Source: Chloroflexota bacterium (GTDB taxonomy: Bacteria > Chloroflexota > Anaerolineae > J102). From it: DNA of 5,466 nucleotides. Location of the stretch: positions 1-5,466 of the forward strand of contig PIVW01000401.1 of NCBI GenBank assembly GCA_003353825.1, read 5' to 3'. The translations under genes were made by a program, and so were the position numbers. Of this stretch, positions 1-5,466 are shown in pieces (the stretch's first letter is position 1; the number at the start of each line of letters is the position of its first letter). The notes below the pieces were generated by a model. That model saw only the letters and a list, made by a program, of their open reading frames with translations, was not told where the DNA came from and searched no databases.

Positions 1-98
1 GTATCACGTATCACGTATCACGTATCACGTATCACGTATCACGTATCACGTATCACGTATCACGTATCACGTATCACGTATCACGTATCACGTATCAC
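1..98. repeat. Perfect heptanucleotide tandem array, GTATCAC x14
   Basis: Fourteen uninterrupted identical copies of the 7-bp unit GTATCAC run from the first base to 98, and base 99 begins a fifteenth copy that then diverges. The array starts at the window edge, so its true length is unknown. The plus strand reads without stops in all frames as a cyclic seven-residue peptide, but there is no start, no coding context and no continuation, so it is treated as non-coding. Heptanucleotide short tandem repeats (STRRs) are known from filamentous cyanobacteria and similar arrays occur in other bacteria. Their role is unclear. Copy number is expected to vary between strains by slippage. Confidence 0.97.
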
Positions 99-198
99 GA
101 GTTTTGGATTACTATTTTCCTGGAACAGCCTATACGGCATTCTTTAATCGATAGTATTTGATTCTGAGAACGAACCATCCGATTATTTGTTAAGAACG

Positions 199-227
199 TT
201 GACACTGGAACTGAACCACACGATACT
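199..227 (+). promoter_or_regulatory. Sigma-70-type promoter for hisE
   Basis: TTGACA at 199-204 is a perfect -35 box. Exactly 17 bp later GATACT at 222-227 matches the -10 consensus at four of six positions. Transcription would start near 234, leaving a short leader of about 26 nt that carries the hisE ribosome-binding site. The promoter lies about 100 bp downstream of the heptamer array, so the array is outside the core promoter. Confidence 0.65.
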
Positions 228-259
228 GAATTAAACGAGTTCGAGGAGACACCAATACC

Positions 260-541
260 ATGTCGCAATCAACCATCGCTCAACTCTGGACGAAGATTCA
301 AACCCGAAAGACCGACATGCCCACGGGTAGCTATACAGCCTTCCTGTTCGATAAAGGTGAAAATGAGATACTGAAGAAGATCGGTGAAGAAGCTGTGGAA
401 GTGATCATTGCCTCGAAGGGGGAGGGAAATGACCGGGTGATTTACGAATCCGCCGATCTTATCTATCACCTGCTGGTACTGCTGGCAGAGAAAGGTTTGA
501 GCTGGGACCAGGTAGAAACTGAATTGACCCGGCGGTTCTGA
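260..541 (+). CDS. hisE: Phosphoribosyl-ATP pyrophosphatase HisE
   Basis: This cytosolic enzyme hydrolyses phosphoribosyl-ATP to phosphoribosyl-AMP and pyrophosphate, the second step of histidine biosynthesis. At 93 residues it has the usual length of a stand-alone HisE not fused to HisI. Seen in the sequence: the N-terminal helix, the segment KKIGEEAVE (39-47) giving the EExxE metal-binding motif (E43, E44, E47), and [13 protein letters not shown] (63-75) giving the second acidic motif ExxD (E63, D66). These are the marks of the all-alpha MazG/HisE NTP pyrophosphatase fold. The ATG at 260 follows GAGGAG (243-248) at 11 nt. The gene seems monocistronic: it has its own promoter, the next gene is convergent, and no other his gene is visible nearby. 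Confidence 0.96.
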   Translation: MSQSTIAQLWTKIQTRKTDMPTGSYTAFLFDKGENEILKKIGEEAVEVIIASKGEGNDRVIYESADLIYHLLVLLAEKGLSWDQVETELTRRF

Positions 542-591
542 AAGATGCAGTGAGCGTAAACGTATCTTCTCAATAACTCGGGGAATCAACT

Positions 592-609
592 CGTCCACGT
601 AGGTGGACG
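592..609. terminator. Perfect hairpin between convergent genes, possible bidirectional terminator
   Basis: CGTCCAC (592-598), a GTAG loop and GTGGACG (603-609) form a perfect 7-bp stem in the 83-bp gap between the stop codon of hisE (541) and the stop of the minus-strand HepT-like gene (625). Location and symmetry suit a shared terminator. Neither strand has a proper T-tract after the stem, so a classical rho-independent terminator is not established. It may instead be an mRNA-end stabilising hairpin. Confidence 0.4.
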
Positions 610-624
610 TTCGGCGGCACGCCC

Positions 625-1056
625 TTAGAGTCCGAATTCATTCGACGAGTACCCCGGGATTTTGAGAAGGTACGTCCCATGCACTGTAGACATATCTTCT
701 AGCAGAGGCAACAAGCGTTCCCAAGCTAACTCGAATCCATAGATGTGCCTAAATAGATGTCGGAATCGCAAGTATTCCATCAGGTCGGATGACAGCTCTT
801 GATCAATCACGGCCGGACGCCTACCCGGAACAGACATCGTCATACGTAGAACCAGTGGCTGATGCCGGGCCTCGCCAGACGGCATGCCTCCATCCAATTC
901 CAGGCTGATCTGTCGAAAAGTCTTTTCGACCGTGTTGTAGAAATCATGCAGCACAACACCCCCTGCGCTGGTCAAGACGAATACATGTTCTTCATCGTAG
1001 GCAACACGCAATCCGCATGATTCCAGACCCACACGATATCCTGTCGAGTTCATCAT
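625..1056 (-). CDS. HepT-like HEPN ribonuclease-type protein, orphan and apparently N-terminally short
   Basis: The product (143 residues from the first ATG, 1054-1056) resembles HepT-like toxins of the HEPN superfamily, which act as RNases or as targets of MntA-type nucleotidyltransferase antitoxins. Diagnostic blocks, numbered from that ATG, are LHDFYNTVEKTF (36-47), DGGMPSGE (55-62), RRPAVI (79-84) and FRHLFRHIYGFEL (98-110). The last contains R99-x4-H104-x-Y106, the RX4HXY signature of HepT. Family members, as I recall them, carry about 20 more residues at the N-terminus. Here that space is occupied by the start of purA on the other strand. The open frame extends back to 1422 inside purA, but that part is antisense shadow. 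No nucleotidyltransferase partner gene lies beside it. No good ribosome-binding site precedes the ATG, so it may be a decaying remnant. Confidence 0.7.
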   Translation of the reverse strand: MMNSTGYRVGLESCGLRVAYDEEHVFVLTSAGGVVLHDFYNTVEKTFRQISLELDGGMPSGEARHQPLVLRMTMSVPGRRPAVIDQELSSDLMEYLRFRHLFRHIYGFELAWERLLPLLEDMSTVHGTYLLKIPGYSSNEFGL

Positions 1057-1095
1057 TTCAGTTTCACTTCTCTCACCTAAACAGGAACAGACACT

Positions 1096-2367
1096 ATGAC
1101 CGTTACTGCAGTTGTTGGCGCTCAATGGGGCGACGAAGGTAAAGGCCGCATTATCGATTACCTCGCCCAGCAGGCCGATGTCGTCATCCGTTTCCAGGGA
1201 GGCGACAATGCCGGCCATACCGTCATCAATGAGTATGGCAAGCACGCCCTGCATCTTGTCCCGAGCGGTATCTTCAACCCTGCCACGCAAAACATCATTG
1301 GTAGTGGATGCGTTGTTAATCCGCAGTCCTTGCTGGCCGAGATGGATTCGCTCGAGCAGGCTGGCGTCAATCTCGACAATCTCTGGATCAGCACTCGCGC
1401 CCAGCTGGTCATGCCCTACCACCGCGAGCTGGACGAACTGGAGGAAAGAGCAAGGGGCAAGGACAGTATAGGTACCACGAAACGGGGCATTGGCCCAGCG
1501 TACTCCGATAAGTCAGCCAGGTCCGGTCTGCGTATTGGCGATCTGCTACAACCAGACTGGCTACAAGCACGCCTCGACAACGCTTTACGCACCATCAATC
1601 GTAAGCTTGATATCTTGGGTGGTGAAGCCGTTGACGGCCTGGAATTGTATAGCTTACTCATGACCTATCGGGAAAAACTGGGAGGGCGGATTGTCGACAC
1701 TATGCCCATGACCCGTCGCTCTATCGAGATCGATGCTGCCATCCTTCTTGAAGGGCAACTGGGTGTGATGCGTGACCTGGATTGGGGCATTTATCCTTAT
1801 GTCAGCAGCAGCAATCCTACAGCCGCCTACGCCAGCAGTGGTGCAGGATTGCCTGCTCGTTCGATCAAGCAGGTCGTCGGTGTTGTCAAGACCTATAGCA
1901 CCGCTGTCGGCGCCGGGCCTTTTCCCACAGAGTTGTTCGATGACGATGGTCAAAAACTTCGTGATGTTGGCAATGAGTATGGCGCCACCACCGGTCGCCC
2001 GCGGCGCTGCGGCTGGTTCGATGGTGTGGCCATCGGCTATGCTGCCTGGCTTAATGGCATGACAGGTCTTGCTATCACCAAGTTGGACGTGCTAGATCAT
2101 TTCGATACACTCAAGATCTGCACCAGCTATCGCTTACCCAGTGGTGAGATCATTACAGACTTGATGCCCGACACCCCCGTTCTTTATCATGTCACACCCA
2201 TATACGAGTCCTGGGAGGGTTGGCTGGTTTCGACCGAAGATTGTCGTCATTGGCATGAGCTACCTAAGCAGGCACGGGCATACATTCATCGCCTTAGCGA
2301 ACTTGCCGGTGTCAAAGTGGACTTTGTCTCTGTAGGTCCCGAACGTGAGCAGATGTTTGCTGTATAA
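1096..2367 (+). CDS. purA: Adenylosuccinate synthase PurA
   Basis: PurA joins IMP and aspartate using GTP to form adenylosuccinate, the first committed step to AMP. It is a cytosolic homodimer. The 423-residue product is full length. Visible motifs are the GTP loop [11 protein letters not shown] (8-18) with catalytic D13, GGDNAGHTV (35-43) with catalytic H41, [14 protein letters not shown] (126-139), the IMP-binding [12 protein letters not shown] (298-309), guanine-specificity TKLDVLD (328-334), and the terminal SVGPERE (412-418). AGGA at 1083-1086, nine nt upstream, supports the ATG at 1096. The loop ends GKGR where most homologues have GKGK, a conservative change. The start lies 39 bp from the divergent HepT-like gene. 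I see no clear promoter in that gap, so the purA promoter probably overlaps the neighbour. purB lies 0.7 kb downstream on the same strand. Confidence 0.98.
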   Translation: MTVTAVVGAQWGDEGKGRIIDYLAQQADVVIRFQGGDNAGHTVINEYGKHALHLVPSGIFNPATQNIIGSGCVVNPQSLLAEMDSLEQAGVNLDNLWISTRAQLVMPYHRELDELEERARGKDSIGTTKRGIGPAYSDKSARSGLRIGDLLQPDWLQARLDNALRTINRKLDILGGEAVDGLELYSLLMTYREKLGGRIVDTMPMTRRSIEIDAAILLEGQLGVMRDLDWGIYPYVSSSNPTAAYASSGAGLPARSIKQVVGVVKTYSTAVGAGPFPTELFDDDGQKLRDVGNEYGATTGRPRRCGWFDGVAIGYAAWLNGMTGLAITKLDVLDHFDTLKICTSYRLPSGEIITDLMPDTPVLYHVTPIYESWEGWLVSTEDCRHWHELPKQARAYIHRLSELAGVKVDFVSVGPEREQMFAV

Positions 2368-2381
2368 AGACCACTGCGCCA

Positions 2382-2390
2382 TGGTATAAT
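2382..2390 (+). promoter_or_regulatory. Extended -10 promoter for the small gene/protease/purB block
   Basis: TGGTATAAT contains a perfect TATAAT (2385-2390) preceded by the TGn extension (2382-2384), beginning 15 bp after the purA stop codon. No acceptable -35 box sits at 16-18 bp upstream, which is normal for extended -10 promoters. Transcription would begin near 2397, giving a leader of about 24 nt. It would let the three downstream genes be expressed independently of purA, although read-through from purA is not blocked by any visible terminator. Confidence 0.6.
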
Positions 2391-2407
2391 CAGACATCTT
2401 AACCTGT

Positions 2408-2414
2408 AAGGAGG
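2408..2414 (+). promoter_or_regulatory. Near-perfect Shine-Dalgarno site of the small unknown gene
   Basis: AAGGAGG lies six nt before the ATG at 2421. It is the strongest ribosome-binding site of the purA-to-purB block, suggesting that the small protein is made in high amounts relative to its neighbours. It fixes the start codon. Confidence 0.8.
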
Positions 2415-2420
2415 GTTGTC

Positions 2421-2675
2421 ATGAATTGGAAAACCGTTCGTGAACACTATCCAGATCAGTGGGTGCTGGTCGAGGCCATTCAGGCCCATAATGAAAACGA
2501 TCAACGTATCATCGAGGAGTTTTCAGTCGTCAATGCCTATCCCGATAGCTTGACTAGCTTCAAAGCTTACAAAGAACTGCATGTTCGTGCTCCTGAGCGA
2601 GAATACCTTGTTGTGCATACCAGTCGTGAAGAACTCGAGATTACTGTGCGCTACTGGGCAGGGATTCGGGGCTAG
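2421..2675 (+). CDS. Small uncharacterised protein paired with an aspartic protease gene
   Basis: The 84-residue product is soluble and acidic, with no signal peptide, membrane segment or known catalytic motif. Its ends look like the constrained parts: MNWKTVREHYPDQWVLVEAI at the N-terminus and EYLVVHTSREELEITVRYW (61-79) followed by AGIRG at the C-terminus. A central region contains YPDSLTSFKAYKELH (40-54). I recall similar short proteins next to small retropepsin-like proteases in Chloroflexota and cyanobacteria, without an assigned function. That is recollection, not a search result. A very strong ribosome-binding site and an extended -10 promoter precede it. The protease gene follows after only nine bases, pointing to co-transcription and probably a joint role, for example partner, regulator or substrate of the protease. 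That role is inference. Confidence 0.85.
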   Translation: MNWKTVREHYPDQWVLVEAIQAHNENDQRIIEEFSVVNAYPDSLTSFKAYKELHVRAPEREYLVVHTSREELEITVRYWAGIRG

Positions 2676-2684
2676 GGGACATTG

Positions 2685-3068
2685 ATGCAGATTTCGTTGA
2701 GAAATGGACTTCCATATGTACGTGTGGTACTCGAGTACGAGGGCAACATGATGGAGTTACAAGACGTGGTCCTAGATACAGGCTCCGCTACTAGTATATT
2801 TCCAGTGGAACAGGTGGCCGAGATCGGAATGTATATCGAGCCAGATGTTCCGATTCTGGAAATTCATGGTGTAGGCGGCGTCGAATATGTTGTTGAAAAA
2901 TGGATGGGTAGTGTGCAACTGGGCGAATTGCAGGCAAATAACTTACGTATCGAAGTGGGGGCCATGCAGTATGGCCTCGATATTGACGGCATCCTTGGCA
3001 TGGATTTCCTGTTAGAGACGCGATCGGTGATTGATCTAGGCAGATTGACGTTGAGTCGAACGATATGA
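2685..3068 (+). CDS. Retropepsin-like single-domain aspartic protease
   Basis: The 127-residue product has the plan of a retroviral-type aspartic protease subunit. VVLDTGSATSIF (28-39) carries the catalytic D31-T-G-S-A motif. GVGGVEYVVEKW (62-73) would be the flap, and DGILGMDFLL (101-110) holds the hydrophobic-hydrophobic-Gly element that supports the active site in the second half. One Asp motif per chain implies that the enzyme works as a homodimer. There is no signal peptide or membrane anchor, so it should act in the cytoplasm. The ATG at 2685 is chosen over a TTG three bases earlier because AGGGG (2674-2678) is then six nt away. The stop overlaps the purB start by four bases (ATGA). The substrate is unknown. 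The close upstream small gene is the obvious candidate partner. Confidence 0.85.
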   Translation: MQISLRNGLPYVRVVLEYEGNMMELQDVVLDTGSATSIFPVEQVAEIGMYIEPDVPILEIHGVGGVEYVVEKWMGSVQLGELQANNLRIEVGAMQYGLDIDGILGMDFLLETRSVIDLGRLTLSRTI

Positions 3069-4483
3069 CAGATCACAGCATCTATCAATCTCCCTTCACC
3101 TGGCGCTACGCAAGCGACGACATGCGCCAGGTTTTCTCCGAAACCCATCGCCGCCTGTTGTGGCGACGCCTGTGGGTGGCACTGGCGCGGGCTCAGGCTG
3201 CGGTCGGCCTGGTATCGCCCGAACAATTGGCCGATATCGAAGCCCATGCCGAAGCCATCGACATCGAACGGGCATTACAAATAGAAGAAGTGACACGGCA
3301 TGATGTCATGGCCGAGATCAAGACCTTTGTCGAACAATGTGAGATCGGTGGAGGTGTAATCCATTTGGGCGCCACCAGCATGGACGTGGTCGATAACGCC
3401 GAGGTTTTAAGACAGCGAGAGGCCTTGGACCTGGTACTGGCGAAGTTACGATCACTGATCACACTATTTGCCGATCTGGCTGAACGCCACGCCGATACGG
3501 TTGTCATGGGGTATACGCACATCCAGCCGGCCGAGCCCACAACCCTGGGCTACCGCTTTGCCCAAACCTTGCAAGACCTGGTGATGGATTGGCAGGAAAT
3601 CGAGCGTATCCGTTCTGATCTTAAAGCGAAAGGGCTTAAAGGGGCGGTGGGAACGATGGCTTCGTATAGTCAATTACTGCGAGGACTGGATGTTTCTGCG
3701 GGCGAATTGGAACAGCGAGCTTTGCTTGATCTGGATTTGAACGCATTCACTGCCACAACCCAGACGTATCCTCGTAAGCAAGACTGGCTGGTGCTCAACG
3801 CCCTGGCCGGATTAGCGCAATCTTTCTATCGATTTGCCTTCGACCTGCGTTTGCTGCAATCTCCACCTTTTGGCGAACTCTCCGAACCCTTTGGCAGAGG
3901 CCAGGTCGGTTCCTCGGCCATGCCATTCAAGCGTAACCCCATTTCGGCAGAGAAGATCGATAGCATCGCCCGCTATGTCGCCACATTGCCAAATGTCGCC
4001 TGGCACAACGCAGCCCACAACCTGCTGGAACGCACACTCGACGACTCAGCCAACCGCCGCAGCATCATCCCCGACGCCTTCCTGGCGACCGACGAACTGT
4101 TGCGGGTAACCACACACATTGTAAAAGATATCAATATTTGGCCAGCAGCCATCGAGCGAAATCTGCAAGCTTATGGTGTCTTCGCCGCCTGCGAACGTCT
4201 GCTCATGGAAGGGGTAAAAGCCGGGGGTGATCGCCAGCAACTGCACGAAGCGATACGCCAACATAGTCTCACGGCTTGGGCGGCTGTGCAACAAGGGCAT
4301 CCAAATCCCTTGAAAGACCTTTTGGCATCAGAGACTGAATTCGTGCGTTTATTCGCAGCGGATAAAATTATCGCATTTCTCGATGCCGGTGATTACGTCG
4401 GCGAAGCACCACAACGGGCAAGAGAGGTCGCGAACTCGGCTCGAACTATAGGTGATCGTAGCAAAAGAAATCCTCCCATTTGA
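3065..4483 (+). CDS. purB: Adenylosuccinate lyase PurB
   Basis: PurB removes fumarate from adenylosuccinate to give AMP and from SAICAR to give AICAR. It is a cytosolic homotetramer of the fumarase/aspartase superfamily with active sites built from three subunits. The 472 residues are full length. Motifs in order are TRHDVMAE (77-84), HLGATSMDVVDNA (100-112), GYTHIQPAEPTTLGYR (149-164) with the general-acid histidine H152, and the superfamily signature GSSAMPFKRNP (282-292), whose serine is on the mobile catalytic loop. ERTLDDSANRR (322-332) follows. The start ATG overlaps the protease stop as ATGA and has no strong ribosome-binding site of its own, so translation is probably coupled to the protease gene. 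With purA on the same strand it completes IMP to AMP. The gene is followed by a 136-bp gap without a visible terminator. Confidence 0.97.
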   Translation: MTDHSIYQSPFTWRYASDDMRQVFSETHRRLLWRRLWVALARAQAAVGLVSPEQLADIEAHAEAIDIERALQIEEVTRHDVMAEIKTFVEQCEIGGGVIHLGATSMDVVDNAEVLRQREALDLVLAKLRSLITLFADLAERHADTVVMGYTHIQPAEPTTLGYRFAQTLQDLVMDWQEIERIRSDLKAKGLKGAVGTMASYSQLLRGLDVSAGELEQRALLDLDLNAFTATTQTYPRKQDWLVLNALAGLAQSFYRFAFDLRLLQSPPFGELSEPFGRGQVGSSAMPFKRNPISAEKIDSIARYVATLPNVAWHNAAHNLLERTLDDSANRRSIIPDAFLATDELLRVTTHIVKDINIWPAAIERNLQAYGVFAACERLLMEGVKAGGDRQQLHEAIRQHSLTAWAAVQQGHPNPLKDLLASETEFVRLFAADKIIAFLDAGDYVGEAPQRAREVANSARTIGDRSKRNPPI

Positions 4484-4619
4484 ACTACGGTATTTCGGAG
4501 GTTTCACAGGCATCTTGTGCGCTGACAATTTCTTGGGCTGATGTACCCTTTGAACACCTTAGCGAGTTGCACAGTGCCTCAGCCTCAATACCGCTACGAT
4601 CACCCACCATCATCAGAGA

Positions 4620-4648
4620 TTGACAACCCGTACGAAAAATCGTACGAT
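4620..4648 (+). promoter_or_regulatory. Strong sigma-70-type promoter of the toxin-antitoxin operon
   Basis: A perfect TTGACA (4620-4625) is separated by 17 bp from TACGAT (4643-4648), which matches TATAAT at four positions. The start of transcription would be near 4655, with a leader of about 22 nt. The spacer and the -10 box are covered by an inverted repeat (4629-4646), so a bound repressor would block RNA polymerase directly. Confidence 0.75.
4629..4646. promoter_or_regulatory. Double-palindrome operator for YefM/YoeB-type autoregulation
   Basis: CGTACGA (4629-4635), AAAA and TCGTACG (4640-4646) form a perfect 7-bp inverted repeat. Each arm also contains the self-palindrome CGTACG, at 4629-4634 and 4641-4646, with centres 12 bp apart. 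The E. coli yefM-yoeB operator has two palindromes with TGTACA cores at the same 12-bp spacing. The match in geometry and in the central GTAC, and the position between -35 and -10, make this the likely binding site of the antitoxin or of the complex. Binding itself is inferred. Confidence 0.7.
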
Positions 4649-4661
4649 CTGGGCATTCCCC

Positions 4662-4670
4662 AGGAGGTGA
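4662..4670 (+). promoter_or_regulatory. Shine-Dalgarno site that sets the GTG start of the antitoxin
   Basis: AGGAGGTGA is a full anti-16S match. Its AGGAGG core ends nine nt before the GTG at 4677, and no ATG lies in frame nearby. This supports a GTG start and high antitoxin translation, as expected when the antitoxin must exceed the toxin. Confidence 0.85.
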
Positions 4671-4676
4671 TACACA

Positions 4677-4919
4677 GTGACTACGTTGACGGCGAGTGAG
4701 GCGCGGTCCCGATTCTACCGGTTGATCGACGAGGCCTCAGAATCACATGTACCGATTCTTATTACCGGTAAACGAAATAACGCAGTACTTCTGTCAGAAG
4801 AGGACTGGCTGGCGGTGCAGGAAACACTGTATCTGCTATTCATTCCTGGAATGCGAGAATCAATTAAGGATGGACTGGCGATGCCGGTCGAGGACTGCGG
4901 AGAGGAGCTTGATTGGTGA
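4677..4919 (+). CDS. yefM: Phd/YefM-family antitoxin
   Basis: The 80-residue product matches the YefM-type antitoxin plan. An N-terminal DNA-binding and dimerisation domain begins TTLTASEARSRFYRLIDEA (2-20), continues through VPILITGKRNNAVLLSEEDW (25-44), and is followed by the helix LAVQETLYLL (45-54). The acidic C-terminal tail (about 55-80, ending VEDCGEELDW) is the part that in this family wraps around and inhibits the toxin. The protein should bind its own operator at 4629-4646 and be labile to cellular proteases such as Lon, by analogy with YefM. The GTG start is supported by a strong ribosome-binding site. Its stop overlaps the toxin start by four bases, so the two are co-translated. 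The symbol is assigned at family level. Phd-like variants are the only serious alternative. Confidence 0.93.
   Translation: MTTLTASEARSRFYRLIDEASESHVPILITGKRNNAVLLSEEDWLAVQETLYLLFIPGMRESIKDGLAMPVEDCGEELDW
4902..4907 (+). promoter_or_regulatory. Ribosome-binding site of the toxin inside the antitoxin gene
   Basis: GAGGAG lies within the last codons of the antitoxin, eight nt before GTG 4916 and five nt before an in-frame TTG at 4913. The spacing favours GTG 4916, which overlaps the antitoxin stop as GTGA. Confidence 0.65.
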
Positions 4920-5179
4920 GTTGGAAACTGGTTTATACCAGACAAGCGCGCAAAGATGCCAGGAAATTGGCTGCGAGCGGCTTGAAGTATCAAGCTCAGG
5001 CATTGTTGGACATACTACGTGACAATCCCTATCAGTCTCCCCCTCGCTTTGAAAAACTGGTTGGTGACCTGGAAGGCGCGTATTCGCGCCGCATCAATAT
5101 CCAACACAGACTTGTTTATGAGATACTCGATCATGATAGGATCGTAAAGATCATTCGCATGTGGACGCATTATGAGTGA
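4916..5179 (+). CDS. yoeB: Txe/YoeB-family mRNA interferase toxin
   Basis: YoeB-type toxins bind the ribosome A site and cut translated mRNA, halting growth when the antitoxin is lost. The 87-residue product (from GTG 4916) has the family's length and order: SWKLVYTRQARKDARKL (2-18), an internal helix, FEKLVGDLEGAYSRRI (45-60), QHRLVYEI (63-70) and the terminal RMWTHYE (81-87). Residues that align with the E. coli YoeB active site are present: E46, R65, and a terminal His-Tyr (H85, Y86) close to H83/Y84. It therefore looks catalytically intact. The GTGA overlap with the antitoxin and the absence of a separate promoter fit a standard operon. It is clearly RelE-fold and nearer YoeB/Txe than RelE or HigB. 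The symbol is at family level. Confidence 0.94.
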   Translation: MSWKLVYTRQARKDARKLAASGLKYQAQALLDILRDNPYQSPPRFEKLVGDLEGAYSRRINIQHRLVYEILDHDRIVKIIRMWTHYE

Positions 5180-5364
5180 TAGATAACTCACCGAACAACG
5201 ACTCAATTCCCAAATCTTGGACAAACTGTGCTCAAACAGCACGAACTACAAGCAGCTATCCCCACCGCCCTGGTCACCATCAATCTCGAAGGTTTCGGCG
5301 ACAGATACCAACTTCGTCCAAAACATAGACGCACAACAGCAGATTTCAGCCACCCTGTTACGGC

Positions 5365-5466
5365 ATGTCTGGCCCCACGATTCGCCCACTCACCGACCCC
5401 GACTACGATCTAGCGTATACGTTTTGCGCGCAAGCTCCGGTCCTTAATCTTTACTTTTTGGGTAAT
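5365..5466 (+). CDS. N-terminal fragment of a gene cut by the window end, possibly a GNAT acetyltransferase
   Basis: From ATG 5365 the frame stays open for 34 codons to the last base of the window. The peptide begins MSGPTIRPLTDPDYDLAYTF and then reads CAQAPVLNLYFLGN. The opening beta-strand 'IRPLTDPDYD' is typical of GNAT-family acetyltransferases, and 'PVLNLYFLGN' recalls the NLFLLGNL segment of one GNAT subgroup. That assignment rests on pattern memory only. There is no clear ribosome-binding site upstream (5345-5364) and a stop (5326-5328) closes the frame before any other start, so 5365 is the only reasonable ATG. The rest of the gene, including the acetyl-CoA-binding motif that would decide the family, lies outside the window. 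The 185 bp back to the toxin gene show no promoter that I can support. Confidence 0.5.
   Translation, partial: MSGPTIRPLTDPDYDLAYTFCAQAPVLNLYFLGN

Noticed and set aside
1..98. CRISPR array or coding heptapeptide repeat
   Set aside because: The units are only 7 bp with no spacers, and no start codon or coding context is present, so neither a CRISPR array nor a repeat protein is supported.
1057..1422. N-terminal extension of the minus-strand HepT-like frame into purA
   Set aside because: It is antisense to the highly conserved start of purA, shows no family similarity, and the HepT-like similarity begins only downstream of the ATG at 1056.
2362..2367. A -35 box for the promoter at 2382-2390
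   Set aside because: The hexamer at the proper 17-bp spacing (GTATAA) does not match TTGACA, and TTGCTG at 2357-2362 is 22 bp away, which is too far. The promoter is better read as extended -10.
4484..4619. Intrinsic terminator after purB
   Set aside because: Only very short imperfect inverted repeats (such as CACA/TGTG near 4505-4520) are seen, without a T-tract.
5176..5328. A 50-codon frame starting GTG at 5176, overlapping the toxin stop
   Set aside because: The overlap looks like coupling, but the peptide is rich in Ser, Arg, Pro and Thr with no recognisable fold, as expected from chance.
5217..5447. Open frames of 76 and 61 codons after the toxin gene (starts 5217 and 5228)
   Set aside because: They begin with non-ATG or weak starts, lack ribosome-binding sites, have proline/serine/arginine-rich shadow-like ends and overlap the better-supported start at 5365.

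Overview
The window is bacterial. It carries four enzymes of nucleotide and histidine metabolism or proteolysis set among toxin-antitoxin-type genes. No rRNA, tRNA, CRISPR array or insertion sequence is visible. Moderate GC, classical -35/-10 promoters and good Shine-Dalgarno sites fit a mesophilic, free-living bacterium. An HepT-like protein, a small 'MNW...' protein paired with a retropepsin-like protease, and a YefM/YoeB pair around housekeeping genes together recall Chloroflexota (Anaerolineae/Caldilineae-like). That placement is inference from protein style and is not proven by any marker here.

Layout: (1) 1-98 is a perfect array of 14 copies of the heptamer GTATCAC, probably continuing left of the window. 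(2) 199-541 holds hisE with its own TTGACA-17-GATACT promoter. (3) 592-609 is a perfect hairpin between convergent genes. (4) 625-1056, minus strand, encodes an orphan and apparently N-terminally short HepT-like HEPN protein with an RX4HXY motif. It lies head-to-head with purA, only 39 bp away. (5) 1096-4483 is a plus-strand block: purA, a small unknown gene, a small aspartic protease gene and purB. The last three are tightly packed (9-bp gap, then a 4-bp ATGA overlap) and are preceded by an extended -10 promoter just after purA. (6) 4620-5179 is a complete YefM/YoeB-type toxin-antitoxin operon. Its strong promoter contains two CGTACG palindromes whose centres are 12 bp apart, the geometry known for YefM-YoeB operators. 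(7) 5180-5364 shows nothing convincing. (8) 5365 to the window end is the start of another gene, possibly a GNAT acetyltransferase.

How the genes work together: PurA and PurB are the consecutive steps from IMP to AMP, and PurB also releases AICAR in the IMP pathway. HisE acts early in the histidine pathway, which consumes ATP and also releases AICAR, so the three enzymes are metabolically linked. The two genes wedged between purA and purB have no known purine role. They are the best candidate for an undescribed functional unit: a small conserved-looking protein plus a predicted dimeric aspartic protease, co-transcribed with and possibly translationally coupled to purB. The HepT-like gene and the YefM/YoeB pair look like accessory modules inserted on either side of this metabolic block.
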